This document shows positions 9,206 through 18,541 of a stretch of DNA of 64,000 nt, piece after piece. Positions within the stretch are counted from its first letter, which is position 1; each line of letters begins with the position of its first letter. Under the pieces are notes generated by a model. It did not search any database. It was given only the letters and a program-made list of their open reading frames with translations, and was not told where the DNA came from. A program made the translations under genes and the position numbers. The stretch comes from DAISJI01 sp964559835 (GTDB lineage: Bacteria > Acidobacteriota > Terriglobia > Terriglobales > Acidobacteriaceae), in contig CAZLJE010000027.1 in NCBI GenBank assembly GCA_964559835.1, forward strand, positions 7,015-71,014, given 5' to 3'.

Positions 9206-10225
9206 TTATCGGCTCACGACAACGATCATGAACGAATCGGGCTTCGCGGCCGGACGGCCTGTCGCTCCCTTCGGTTCTTCGAATTCCGCCGTCGGCAGGT
9301 AAATCTTATGCGTGCCTGGATCGATGCCCATCGTTCTTGCTCCTCGAGGCGTGTTCACTTTCTGCACGACCTCGAACTTTCCCTTCGACTTTTCCGCGGC
9401 AACGGTTAGCGTGCCGTCCACAACGCTGGCGAACGCCTGACCGTCATCGAACTTGGTGGCATCCACGCCGGTGCCGATCGGCAGGTCGGCGAGCACCTTT
9501 CCATCATCCGCGCTCATGACGACCAGTTTTTGCGGCTTTCGGCAGCCGACGAACAGACGCCGGTTCTTCGTGTCCATTGCCATACCCACGGGAGAACCGC
9601 CGGGAGCCGTCGGCCAGCGTGACACCACTTTCCGCGCCGCGATATCGACCACAACTACTTCGTTCTTATCGACCAGGTTGATGTATACCTTGCCCTTGCC
9701 ATCCGCGGCCAGGAACTCCGGTTTGCCGCCGAGGTCGATCGGCGCATCGATCTTCGCGGTCTTCGGATCGGCGTCAGCTCTCAGCGTCATCAGCGTTCCG
9801 CCGTCCCCCGACACAGCCAGAACAAGGCCGCTCGCGTCGTCGAAGATGATGCCGTCGGTGTCGGCTTGCGCGGCCACTGTACCCAGAACTGCATTCGACT
9901 TCAGGTCGAACATAACGATTGCGCCGTCGCCACCGCCGTCGCTGATGAAACCGCGTCCCGCCTTAGTCGCAATGGCAACTCCGTGGGCGCGCTTTTGTCC
10001 TGGAATATCACCAGTGACCTTGCCGGAAGATGCGTCAATGATCTGCGTGTGGGAGCTGCGCGGAACGTAGAGCCGATGCGTTTGCGGATCGACCGTCAGG
10101 TAGTCCCATCCTCCCGGACCGCCGATGTGGATGGTTCGTTCGGCCTTCCAACCCGTCTGGGCGATCAGCGGCATCGATGCGACAACAAACATCAGAACGA
10201 ACACAGCGGTTTTCACAGTACGCAT
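9206..10225 (-). CDS. Secreted YncE-like beta-propeller protein
   Basis: A 339-residue exported protein. The start at 10225 is chosen because GAGGAAG lies five bases upstream and a signal peptide follows (TVKTAVFVLMFVVASMPLIAQ); an upstream in-frame ATG at 10246 lacks this. The mature part contains repeated blade-like segments (DPQTHRLYVPRSSHTQIIDA, DTKNRRLFVGCRKPQKLVVM, DPGTHKIYLPTAEF) typical of the YVTN/YncE seven-blade family. These proteins act in the periplasm, but no enzyme activity is established for most. It is read leftward, downstream of the PepSY-like gene with 134 bp between, so it may be an independent unit. Confidence 0.75.
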   Translation of the reverse strand: MRTVKTAVFVLMFVVASMPLIAQTGWKAERTIHIGGPGGWDYLTVDPQTHRLYVPRSSHTQIIDASSGKVTGDIPGQKRAHGVAIATKAGRGFISDGGGDGAIVMFDLKSNAVLGTVAAQADTDGIIFDDASGLVLAVSGDGGTLMTLRADADPKTAKIDAPIDLGGKPEFLAADGKGKVYINLVDKNEVVVVDIAARKVVSRWPTAPGGSPVGMAMDTKNRRLFVGCRKPQKLVVMSADDGKVLADLPIGTGVDATKFDDGQAFASVVDGTLTVAAEKSKGKFEVVQKVNTPRGARTMGIDPGTHKIYLPTAEFEEPKGATGRPAAKPDSFMIVVVSR

Positions 10226-10359
10226 GTCTCTTCCTCGTGGGTGCAAAATTATTTTTCGGACGGCAGGGATTTAGCCGTGCCGCGCCGAAGCCGTCCCGTA
10301 CGCGCCTCTAGTCGCTGAGGGGCGCGCACCCGGCAGCGGATACTTATTCCTGAACACGT

Positions 10360-10830
10360 TTACTCCTCGTGGGCGAGCGGCTTACCGTCGGGGCCGACCT
10401 GGACCTCCGACTTCTTCGTGCCCGTTGTTACCTTCGCTTCGTACGCCACGAGCTTTCCGCCCTTCATCAGGCTCTCGACCTTCCCTAACTTGCCCTTGCC
10501 AGCCTTATCCTGAAGACCTTTCTTCACCGCGCCGGGCAGCGAATCGAACGGGACCTCTTCCTCGACCTCAAGCACTTTGCCGTTCCCGTCGATCGATACA
10601 TCCTTGGAATGACCGTTGGTGGTGAGTGCCACTTCGTAGAGCTTCTGACCGTTTTCCGTCTCGGTCGAGAAGCCGCGAACGGTGGCGCCCTTGCTTACCT
10701 GGTCCGCCGTCTTCTGTACTGCTGGCGGCAATTCCGACCGCTGGAGTTTCTTTTCCGTGGGTTGGGCGATGGCTACCGCCGTTACCAGCAGTGTCGCCAT
10801 GATGACGAGGACAACGCGCATAGCTTGCAT
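10360..10830 (-). CDS. Secreted PepSY-like small protein
   Basis: A 156-residue protein. The frame is open further upstream, but ATG 10828-10830 has GGGAGGAG at good distance and starts a signal peptide (VVLVIMATLLVTAVAIAQ). The mature protein has two related halves (ATVRGFSTETENGQKLYEVAL with DGNGKVLEVEEE, and GKVESLMKGGKLVAYEAKV with GPDGKPLAHEE), the pattern of PepSY-like domains. Such proteins often sit next to two-component systems and may modulate sensors or metal handling. Here it is just downstream of a kinase gene read in the same direction, with a 55 bp gap, so co-expression is plausible. The exact role is unknown. Confidence 0.72.
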   Translation of the reverse strand: MQAMRVVLVIMATLLVTAVAIAQPTEKKLQRSELPPAVQKTADQVSKGATVRGFSTETENGQKLYEVALTTNGHSKDVSIDGNGKVLEVEEEVPFDSLPGAVKKGLQDKAGKGKLGKVESLMKGGKLVAYEAKVTTGTKKSEVQVGPDGKPLAHEE

Positions 10831-10885
10831 AACAGTCTCCTCCCGTTGAACGTTGGAGTGTCGGAGAACTGACCTTAAGGGAAGC

Positions 10886-12319
10886 TTAACGGGACGGCGC
10901 CGCCGGAGCGGCAGGAAGCTCGACGACGAAACACGCGCCCGCACCTTCGGGCGTGACCACCGCGATCGAACCGCCGTAAGAATCGACAAGGGCTTTTGTA
11001 ATGGCGAGACCCAATCCGTACCCGCCGCTTTCGCGCGAGCGCGAATCGTCACCGCGATGGAAGCGGTCGAAAATGCGCGGGAGTTCTTCCGGCGACACTC
11101 CTGGACCGTTATCGCGCACCGCTATACGAGCACAGCCATTGTTCCGCGCAGCGTTGATCTTTACCTGTGATTCGGCCGGCGCGTAACGGATCGCGTTCTC
11201 GAGCAAGTTCGTCCAGACGATCTCCAGGTCTTCCGCATCCGCACGGACCAGGATCGGCTCGGACTCGACGGTCAGCGCAACCGAGATCGTCCGGCTTCGC
11301 GCGAACGACGCCAGGCGCACGATGGCGGCCTCACAAGTGGCCACCACGTCGACAGCCGAGACCTCGCGGGGAGCGCCCAGCGCGGCACGCTGTTCCGCCC
11401 GTGCCAGGCGAAGCAAGGAATGCATCAGGGCTTCCAGCCTCGCCAGGTCGGCGAGGGCTTCGTCGACTCCCTCGCGATACTCCTCGCTGGAGCGCGGTTG
11501 TTGCTGGAGGGACTGCAGCGTGGACTTCAAAATGGCCACCGGCGTCTTCAACTCATGCGCAGCGTTGGCAGTGAAGTCGCGTTGCTGCTCGAACGCACGG
11601 TGCAGCGTGTCCAGCATCGACGACATGGCGCGGGTCAGAGGCGCAACCTCCAACGTATTGACCGCCGCGGGCGTCGGCTCCAGCCGCCAGTTGCTCGCGG
11701 AAATCGACGCAGCGCTTGACGCCAGCTCCGACAACGGCCGCAACCCATTTTCAATGGCCCATACGCTGACCCACACCGAAAGCGCCAGCAGAAACACGCT
11801 GGCAACGATCACCGTCAACAGGGCACGAAAGAGCAAGGCGCGCAGCTCGCGGGTTGTCGCCGCATACGTCACATTCAAGGTCACGCCACTCGTCGTTCCG
11901 TCTTCCTCCCGGTCGAGCACCGGGAGCCGTTCCAGGCGGACGGCGCGGTAGGGAACGCCTCCGAAATAAAAATCCCAATTCGGTGTCCTTGCAGTGGGAG
12001 GCGCCAGCGCTCGCGCGGCATTAGGCGATGCGGCGAGCAATCGGCCCCCGGAACTTTCGATGATGTAGAGATCAGGAGCGTCGGTCTGCGATTGGCGCGG
12101 GAGAAGGCTGCCGTCGAATTCGAGGTCGGGATGCGCTCCTTCGGAGAAACGGACGAGTGCCGCGATGCTCATTGCCCGTCCGTGAAGCGCCGCGTCGAAC
12201 GAGTTCAAGGCGTGCCGTCGCAGGATCGACGCGGTCAGGACAGTCAACGCGGGAACCAGGAGAAGCTCGGCTACCACGACGCCGAACAGGATCCGACGCT
12301 TGATCGAGAAACTCGCCAT
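10886..12319 (-). CDS. Sensor histidine kinase
   Basis: Inner-membrane kinase of 477 residues. Transmembrane segments at ~10-31 and ~163-188 enclose an extracytoplasmic sensor of ~130 residues. A HAMP-like linker leads to the H box FTANAAHELKTPVA with phospho-acceptor His255. The N box (NLLENAIRYAP), G1 (DNGPGV) and G2 (GYGLGLAI) of the ATPase domain are all present, so it should be active. Its ATG follows the response-regulator stop by one base, showing a translationally linked pair. The divergent RND efflux operon and the downstream PepSY-like gene are likely targets. The signal is unknown; heavy metals or envelope stress are possible. Confidence 0.9.
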   Translation of the reverse strand: MASFSIKRRILFGVVVAELLLVPALTVLTASILRRHALNSFDAALHGRAMSIAALVRFSEGAHPDLEFDGSLLPRQSQTDAPDLYIIESSGGRLLAASPNAARALAPPTARTPNWDFYFGGVPYRAVRLERLPVLDREEDGTTSGVTLNVTYAATTRELRALLFRALLTVIVASVFLLALSVWVSVWAIENGLRPLSELASSAASISASNWRLEPTPAAVNTLEVAPLTRAMSSMLDTLHRAFEQQRDFTANAAHELKTPVAILKSTLQSLQQQPRSSEEYREGVDEALADLARLEALMHSLLRLARAEQRAALGAPREVSAVDVVATCEAAIVRLASFARSRTISVALTVESEPILVRADAEDLEIVWTNLLENAIRYAPAESQVKINAARNNGCARIAVRDNGPGVSPEELPRIFDRFHRGDDSRSRESGGYGLGLAITKALVDSYGGSIAVVTPEGAGACFVVELPAAPAAPSR

Positions 12320-12320
12320 C

Positions 12321-12989
12321 TCAGTCCTTCAACATGTACCCGTGGCCGCGGATCGTATGAATGATTTTGCGGCGCCCATCCTCCAGCTTGCGCCGGAGCC
12401 CCGAGATATAAACTTCGATGACGTTGCTGAAGCGCTCCCAATTGAAATCGTAGAGGTGTTCGAGCAATTCCGTCTTGGTGACCACCGCACCTCGCCGGTG
12501 AGCGAGATATTCGACCACCCGGTACTCCATGCCGGTGAGAGCGACCGGGCGGCCCGCAAGCTGAACCACGCGGTCGGAAGTGTTGATCTCGACATCGCCC
12601 ACGCGAACGATGGTGGAGCCTTCGCCCTTGCCGCGGCGGATGAGGGCTTTGGCCCGCGCGATCAACTCGCCGAGGTCGAAGGGCTTGCAGACGTAATCGT
12701 CGGCTCCGGCGTTCAAGACGCGCACCACCGTTTCCTTGTCATCGCGTGCGGTAAGCACGAGCACGGGCACCCTCGAGCCGCGTTTGCGGAGCTGCTGAAG
12801 CACCTCAGGACCGCTCACCTTCGGCAACATCAGATCCAGGATGATGAGGTCGTACGGGTTCGACTCAGCCAGGTACAGGCCCTCCGCGCCGTCGGCAGCA
12901 TGATCGGTCGCGTATCCGGCGCTTTCGTGCAGAGAACGTTTCACATTGGCTGCCAGCCGCTGTTCGTCTTCTACAATGAGGACCCTCAC
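12321..12989 (-). CDS. OmpR-family response regulator
   Basis: A 222-residue regulator from the GTG at 12989, which puts the family-typical VRVLIVEDE at the N-terminus; the frame extends 11 codons upstream to 13022. The receiver domain has acidic pocket Glu7-Asp8, phospho-acceptor Asp52 (ILDLMLP) and the conserved Lys in YVCKPFDL. The C-terminal winged helix ends with VYISGLRRKLEDG and IRGHGYML. It is cotranscribed with the kinase immediately downstream and divergent from the RND genes starting at 13132, which it probably controls through the 142 bp gap between them. Confidence 0.92.
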   Translation of the reverse strand: MRVLIVEDEQRLAANVKRSLHESAGYATDHAADGAEGLYLAESNPYDLIILDLMLPKVSGPEVLQQLRKRGSRVPVLVLTARDDKETVVRVLNAGADDYVCKPFDLGELIARAKALIRRGKGEGSTIVRVGDVEINTSDRVVQLAGRPVALTGMEYRVVEYLAHRRGAVVTKTELLEHLYDFNWERFSNVIEVYISGLRRKLEDGRRKIIHTIRGHGYMLKD

Positions 12990-13131
12990 TCCGCCAAGAT
13001 AGCACTGCTGGCGGGCGGCCACTCCTCCCTCGCGTTGTTTCGTGTTTTAATGCTCCCTCCATTAAGGTTCGCTTAATACTCGCTGCTTGATACTGAAAGA
13101 CTTCATCCAGGTGGATGCATTGCATATAAGG

Positions 13132-14394
13132 ATGGCGCTTAGATCTTTTGGATCTGGTTCTTGGCTGAAATCGAGTCACTCGGGTCGCACGCTCTGTGCC
13201 GCCTTGGTGGCTTGTGTGCTGTTGCCTCTCCCCGGAACCGCGAAACAGTCGGGCCTCGATTTAAGAGGCGCGCTGACCACGGCGCAGGCCGCCAACCTCG
13301 AACTGCGCGCCGCACGGCAGCAGCGCGCGCTCGCGCTGGCGGGGATCACCACCGCCGGTGTGCTGCCGAACCCGGTCTTCAGTTTCGTCGCCGCCAAGGA
13401 CACGCCTCATGAAGGCATAACGCTCGACATTCCCGTTGAGCTCGGTGGGAAGCGCGGTAAACGATTGGCGGTCGCAAACGAAGAGCAGAAGTCGGTCGAG
13501 ATCGATTTATCCATACTTGAGCGGCAGGTCCGCCGCCGCACGCGGCAGGCGTTTTACCAGGCCGTAGCGGCTCAGGCACAGACGCAGCAGGCAAAGATCG
13601 CGCTCGATCTGGTGACGCGCACGCGGGACATGGTTCAGCAGCGATACGAGACCGGCGACGTCGCGCAACTCGACGTCATCCAGGCCGAGGTGGAAGTAGC
13701 GAAGGCCACCGCGGATTACGAGACCACCGCCCAGGCGCAACGCTCGGCCGAGGTCCTGCTCGCCGGATTGCTCAATCGTCCACTAAATTCGCCCGTCGTG
13801 ATCTCCGGCAGATTGGACGAGGTGCCGCCCGCGCCCACGCTGGACGCCATCATTGCGCAAGCGTTGCAGTCGAATGCAGACCTGATGAAATCCACGCAGG
13901 ACCTGAAGACCGAGGAGAAGCGTCTCGCGTTGGCAAAGTCGCAACGCATTCCCAATATCGATTTACAGCCCGGACTCGACTTCAACTCGCCCCCCGAATT
14001 TAAGGAGGGTGGACGCGGTGGGTTCGCGATCACCATTCCGCTGTTCAACCACGGCCAGGGCGAAATCGCGCTCTCGAATGCGAAGCTGGGACTCCTGCGC
14101 CTTACCATCGAATCGCAGCGCCTGAATGCCTCCGCGCAGGTCGCAGCTGCGTACTTCGATTATGCCGCGAAGCAGCACCAGGCCCTGCAGTACCGGGAAA
14201 AGATCCTGCCCCAAAACGAAAGGCTGCTAAGCATGGCGGAGGACAGCTACCAGTCCGGAAAAACCAGTCTGCTGACCTTGATCGACGCGCAACGTAAGCT
14301 GAACGACGTGCGCAAGGCGTATCTCGATAGTCTGTTTGCCGCGCAGAGCTCGTTCGCGGCAATGGAGGAAGTGGTGGGAGCGTCTCTTGATTAA
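13132..14394 (+). CDS. TolC/CzcC-type outer-membrane efflux channel
   Basis: A 420-residue outer-membrane factor. Two related halves rich in heptad helices (AANLELRAARQQRALALAGI; ETGDVAQLDVIQAEVEVAKA and YQSGKTSLLTLIDAQRKLNDV) match the OEP family, which forms trimeric channels across the outer membrane and periplasm. The start is uncertain: ATG 13132 gives a normal signal sequence (TLCAALVACVLLPLPGTA), while GTG 13111 and TTG 13087 are also in frame. It begins a three-gene operon with adaptor and pump, overlapping the adaptor gene by eight bases, and is divergent from the two-component system. Confidence 0.85.
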   Translation: MALRSFGSGSWLKSSHSGRTLCAALVACVLLPLPGTAKQSGLDLRGALTTAQAANLELRAARQQRALALAGITTAGVLPNPVFSFVAAKDTPHEGITLDIPVELGGKRGKRLAVANEEQKSVEIDLSILERQVRRRTRQAFYQAVAAQAQTQQAKIALDLVTRTRDMVQQRYETGDVAQLDVIQAEVEVAKATADYETTAQAQRSAEVLLAGLLNRPLNSPVVISGRLDEVPPAPTLDAIIAQALQSNADLMKSTQDLKTEEKRLALAKSQRIPNIDLQPGLDFNSPPEFKEGGRGGFAITIPLFNHGQGEIALSNAKLGLLRLTIESQRLNASAQVAAAYFDYAAKQHQALQYREKILPQNERLLSMAEDSYQSGKTSLLTLIDAQRKLNDVRKAYLDSLFAAQSSFAAMEEVVGASLD

Positions 14395-15484
14395 CCGGCG
14401 CCATTGCCTCGGACTCGCCGTTATCCTTGCGATGTCGTTCGCCGGCTGCAGCAAAAAAGGCGACGCAGCCGAAGACGCCAAGACGAGCGAGCCCGTTCCC
14501 GACGTTACCGTCGCGAAAGTAGTCCGCGGCGTCATCGCCGACAACCTCATCGTCAACGGCAACCTCGCCGCCCTGCCCAATCGCGATGCCAAGGTGGCGG
14601 CCCTCGTTCCCGGACGCATCTCGAAGGTCCTCGTCATCGAGGGCGATCACGTCACGGCCGGCGAGGCGATCGCCGAGCTCGACAGCACGTTACTTCGCGA
14701 GCAGGAGCGCCAGGCGGAAGCAGCCGTAAACCAGGCGAAGGCGACGGTCGAGAACGCGAAGCTCACGGCGCAACGCGAGGAGGCATTGCTTGGCCGCGGC
14801 GTGGCGTCGCGCAAGGAAGTCGAAGATGCGCGCACGCAACTTGCGGTCGCGCAAGCTACGCTGCAACAGCAGGAGGCGGCGTTGGCAACCGCGCGGGCCC
14901 AGGTATCACGCGCCACCGTACACGCCCCATTCGAGGGAACCGTGGTCAAGCGGTTTGCCGGCGCCGGCGAACAGGTTGACGGCACTGCCGCGCAGCCCAT
15001 TGTTGAAGTCGCGCAGATCGACACGCTCGAACTTCTCGGCACCGTGCCCGCGTCGCGACTTGGCGAGATCCGCAGCGAAGCCTTCACCTTCGAGACCAAC
15101 GCCGTCCCCGACGCCAAGTTCACCGCGCGTGTCGTGAGCGTTCTGCCGGCAGTCGATCCGGCCACCAATAACGGTACCGTACGCATCCGCGTCGATAACT
15201 CCAAGCACCAGCTCAAGCTGGGACAGTACTTGTCGATCGACTTGCCGCTCAAGAGTTCCGGCGCGCGGCTGATCGTGCCCAAGCAGGCGATCTATCCCAA
15301 CGAGTCCGGCGAGCCGAATGTCTATAAGGTCACCGGCGACGAAGCCGAGCAGGTCCCGGTACAGGTCGGAATCCAGACCAAAGACAAGGCTGAGATCGTC
15401 TCCGGAGTTAACGAGGGCGATACGGTCATTGTGAGCGGCGCCTACGGACTGCCGGAAAAAGCAAAGGTCCACGTCAAGCAATGA
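14387..15484 (+). CDS. RND efflux periplasmic adaptor lipoprotein
   Basis: A 365-residue membrane-fusion protein. TTG 14387 is chosen as start because GGGAG at 14376-14380 is well placed inside the end of the channel gene; the frame is open further upstream. The N-terminus has a lipobox (LAMSFAGC), so the protein is likely a lipoprotein. The order is a first lipoyl half (VSKVLVIEGDHV-like, KVLVIEGDHVTAGEAIAEL), a coiled-coil hairpin of ~100 residues (EAAVNQAKATVENAKLTAQ onward), a second lipoyl half (VHAPFEGTVVKRFAGAGEQV), a beta barrel and a membrane-proximal domain. It joins the inner-membrane pump to the outer-membrane channel. Confidence 0.88.
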   Translation: MINRRHCLGLAVILAMSFAGCSKKGDAAEDAKTSEPVPDVTVAKVVRGVIADNLIVNGNLAALPNRDAKVAALVPGRISKVLVIEGDHVTAGEAIAELDSTLLREQERQAEAAVNQAKATVENAKLTAQREEALLGRGVASRKEVEDARTQLAVAQATLQQQEAALATARAQVSRATVHAPFEGTVVKRFAGAGEQVDGTAAQPIVEVAQIDTLELLGTVPASRLGEIRSEAFTFETNAVPDAKFTARVVSVLPAVDPATNNGTVRIRVDNSKHQLKLGQYLSIDLPLKSSGARLIVPKQAIYPNESGEPNVYKVTGDEAEQVPVQVGIQTKDKAEIVSGVNEGDTVIVSGAYGLPEKAKVHVKQ

Positions 15485-18400
15485 ACCTCGTCCGAGCCGC
15501 CCGCAATAATAGCCGCGCTGTCTTCCTTCTGACGGCGGCGCTGACTGTTGCCGGATTTTTCGCGCTCTTCGCGCTGCCGAGCAACATCTATCCGGAGCTC
15601 AATTTCCCGCGCATCGTGGTGCTCGTGCACACGGGCGATCTCTCGCCCGACACCATGCTCCTCACCGTCACGCGTCCCATCGAGGAGCAGGTCAGCACCG
15701 TGCTTGGCGTCCGGCGCGTACGCTCCCGTACGATTCGCGGCGGCTCCGAGATCTCCGTCTTTTTCGCCGACAGCATGGACATGCAGCAGGCGCTGCAACT
15801 GGTCCAGGCACGTGTCAACGAGGCCCAACCGGACCTTCCGGCCGGCACGCAGATCCAGGTCGAGCGCCTGAGCCCGACCGTCTGGCCCATCCTCAGCATC
15901 ATCCTTAACGGCAACGTTCCCGACGCGGACCTCCACGATTATGCCGTGTACAACCTGCGTCCGGCGATCAGCCGCGTGGCCGGTGTGGCGCTCGTCGAGG
16001 TCGATGCGACCGACACCCGCGAGATCTCGGTCATCGTCGATCCGCAGAAGGCATTGGCGCAGCGCATCAGCATGCCCGACATCGCCGACCGCCTCAAGGC
16101 GACCAACATGGTCACCAGCGTCGGAAAACTTGACGAGAACTACCAGCAGTTCCTCGTCCTGGCCAACTCGCAATACAAGTCGCTCGACGATATCGCCAAC
16201 ACCGTCATCAGCGGCGACCCCGCCAGCCCCGTCCGCCTGAAGGACATCGCTGTCGTCCGCGAAGGCACCGCCGACCGCAAGACGCTCGTCACCGGCAATG
16301 GGAAGCCCGCAGCGGTCATCAACATCACCCGCCAGATCGGCGGCAACATCAACAGCGTCTCCGCCGGAGTGAAGGACGTCGCGTTCAACCAGAAGAACCT
16401 CATCCCCTCGACGCTCCACCTCTCGACCGTCTACGACCTCGCCGAATTCGTGGCAGAGTCGATGGCCAGCGTCCGCGACGCTATCATCATCGGCTCGCTG
16501 CTCGCGGTTGTGATCCTGTTCATCTTCCTGCGCAACTTCCGAATCACCATCGTCGCCGCCATCAGCCTGCCGCTGACCGTCATCGCGACGTTCTTCTTCG
16601 TCAAGCTGCTCGGTGGAACGCTCAACCTGATGTCGCTGGGCGGACTCGCCATTGCGATCGGGCTCATCATTGATGACGCGGTCGTGATCGTCGAGAACAT
16701 CTACCGCCATATCGGCGCAGGCGAGACGGTCCAGGTCGCCGCCGAAAAGGGCACGCAGGAGCTCATCGGCCCCGTGATCGGCTCTACACTAACGACGGTG
16801 GTAGTCTTCCTGCCGCTCGGGTTCCTGAAGGGCGCGGTAGGCGAGTTCTTCGTCGCGCTCTCGATGACGCTCACCGCGTCGGTGCTCCTGTCGCTGCTCT
16901 ACGCACTGACATTCGTCCCGCTGTTCGCCGAGTACCTGCTGGCGAAATCAACCTTCAAGGAATCGTCGGCGAAGTTCATCGAGCCCGTGAACCGGCTGTA
17001 CGAGCGCGGCATCCGCTGGGCGCTTGGCCGCAAGATCGTCGTCGGCGCCGCGGCCGCGGTCCTGATCGTCGCCGCCGTATTCGCCTACTTGCATCTCGGC
17101 ACCGGTTTCCTGCCCGAGATGGACGAAGGCGGATTCGTCCTCGACTACCTCACACCTCCCGGCACCTCGCTGACTGAGACCGATTCGCTCGTCCGTCAGA
17201 TGGAAGCCAAGGTCGCGGAACTGCCCGACAAGTCGGCGTTCTCGCGGCGCACCGGCGCCGAACTCGGACTGTTCGCGACTGAGCAGAACAAGGGCGACAT
17301 CCTGGTCAAGCTGAAGCCGCGCTCCGAACGCAAGCGCGACATCGACGAGATCATGAACGACCTCCGCACCGACATCAACAAGTCGATCGCCGGTGTGGAC
17401 ATCGAGTTCATCCAGATACTGCAGGACATGCTCGGCGACCTGGAGGGCTCGCCCGAACCGGTCGAGATCAAGATCTTCGGCAGCAGCAGCGAGGAGCTCA
17501 ACAAGATCGCCGACGACCTCGGCCCCAAGATCCAGAAGGTCCAGGGCATCGTCGACTTCAAGGGCCCGCGAGCCGGCAATCCGGAACTGCTCATCAACGT
17601 CGATCCGACCCAGGCGGCACACGTCGGCCTCACCGTCGACCAGGTAACGCAGCAGTTACAAGATTCCCTGCTCGGCGACTCCACGACCGACCTCCGCCAG
17701 AGCGACCGCCTCATCCCCATTCGCGTGCGCTATCCCGACTCGTTTCGCTACGTCGAGTCGAACATCCGCCAGTTCCCAATCGTCGCCGCCAACAAGCAGG
17801 TGGTACCGCTGCAATCGATCGCGACCATCGGCCAGGCGCGCGGCCAGAACGAGCTGCTGCGCGAGAACCAGCGCCTGATGATCGTGCTCACCGCGCGGCT
17901 GGAGAACCGCGACCTCGGCAGTGCTATCACCGACGTTAAAAAGGTGATGACGGACGCCAAACTGCCCGTCGGCTACACCTGGGAGATCGGCGGGCAGTAC
18001 GAGTCGCAACAGCAGTCGTTCCACCAGCTTCTGTCGGTCCTCGGGCTGGCGCTGGCGGCGGTCTTCACCGTGCTGGTGATCCAATTCCGGGCGTTCCTGC
18101 CGGCGCTGGTCATCATCTCGGCCGCGCCCATGTCGCTGATCGGCGTCTTCTTCCTGCTCCTCATCACCGGGACGCCGCTGAACGTTTCGTCATTCATGGG
18201 CATCATCCTGATGGTCGGGCTGGTGGTGAAGAACGGCATCATCCTGTTCGAGTACTACGAGCGCCTGCACGGGACCATGTCGGTGACCGACGCGCTCGTA
18301 CAGGCCGGACGCATCCGCCTGCGCCCCATCCTGATGACCACGCTCTGCACGCTCTTCGGACTTCTACCGCTTGCGTTAGGCATCGGCAGCGGCGCCGAAT

Positions 18401-18534
18401 TGCAGAAACCGCTTGCCATAGCCGTCATCGGCGGTCTCACCATCTCCACGCTCATCACGCTGGTCGTGATCCCGGTGCTGTACGCCGCAGTACGCGGCCT
18501 GGGGAAGAGCGAACCGGAAGCCGAACACTCGTAA
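15481..18534 (+). CDS. RND-family inner-membrane efflux pump
   Basis: A full-length 1017-residue resistance-nodulation-division transporter. Its ATG overlaps the adaptor stop as ATGA, indicating coupling. Twelve membrane segments in two halves are separated by large periplasmic loops. Transmembrane segment 4 reads GLIIDDAVVIVENIYRH, with the Asp-Asp pair used for proton relay in AcrB-type pumps, and segment 10 has GLVVKNGIILFEYYE with the partner Lys. CzcA-type metal pumps usually carry a different charge pattern, so a hydrophobic/amphiphilic compound exporter is more likely. The substrate is not determined. Codon use is strongly C/G-ending, like a native gene. Confidence 0.9.
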   Translation: MNLVRAARNNSRAVFLLTAALTVAGFFALFALPSNIYPELNFPRIVVLVHTGDLSPDTMLLTVTRPIEEQVSTVLGVRRVRSRTIRGGSEISVFFADSMDMQQALQLVQARVNEAQPDLPAGTQIQVERLSPTVWPILSIILNGNVPDADLHDYAVYNLRPAISRVAGVALVEVDATDTREISVIVDPQKALAQRISMPDIADRLKATNMVTSVGKLDENYQQFLVLANSQYKSLDDIANTVISGDPASPVRLKDIAVVREGTADRKTLVTGNGKPAAVINITRQIGGNINSVSAGVKDVAFNQKNLIPSTLHLSTVYDLAEFVAESMASVRDAIIIGSLLAVVILFIFLRNFRITIVAAISLPLTVIATFFFVKLLGGTLNLMSLGGLAIAIGLIIDDAVVIVENIYRHIGAGETVQVAAEKGTQELIGPVIGSTLTTVVVFLPLGFLKGAVGEFFVALSMTLTASVLLSLLYALTFVPLFAEYLLAKSTFKESSAKFIEPVNRLYERGIRWALGRKIVVGAAAAVLIVAAVFAYLHLGTGFLPEMDEGGFVLDYLTPPGTSLTETDSLVRQMEAKVAELPDKSAFSRRTGAELGLFATEQNKGDILVKLKPRSERKRDIDEIMNDLRTDINKSIAGVDIEFIQILQDMLGDLEGSPEPVEIKIFGSSSEELNKIADDLGPKIQKVQGIVDFKGPRAGNPELLINVDPTQAAHVGLTVDQVTQQLQDSLLGDSTTDLRQSDRLIPIRVRYPDSFRYVESNIRQFPIVAANKQVVPLQSIATIGQARGQNELLRENQRLMIVLTARLENRDLGSAITDVKKVMTDAKLPVGYTWEIGGQYESQQQSFHQLLSVLGLALAAVFTVLVIQFRAFLPALVIISAAPMSLIGVFFLLLITGTPLNVSSFMGIILMVGLVVKNGIILFEYYERLHGTMSVTDALVQAGRIRLRPILMTTLCTLFGLLPLALGIGSGAELQKPLAIAVIGGLTISTLITLVVIPVLYAAVRGLGKSEPEAEHS

Positions 18535-18541
18535 GTGCGCT

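Noticed and set aside
15481..18534. Calling the pump CzcA or CusA.
   Set aside because: The transmembrane-4 Asp-Asp pair fits AcrB-type pumps. The metal-pump label would rest only on gene arrangement.
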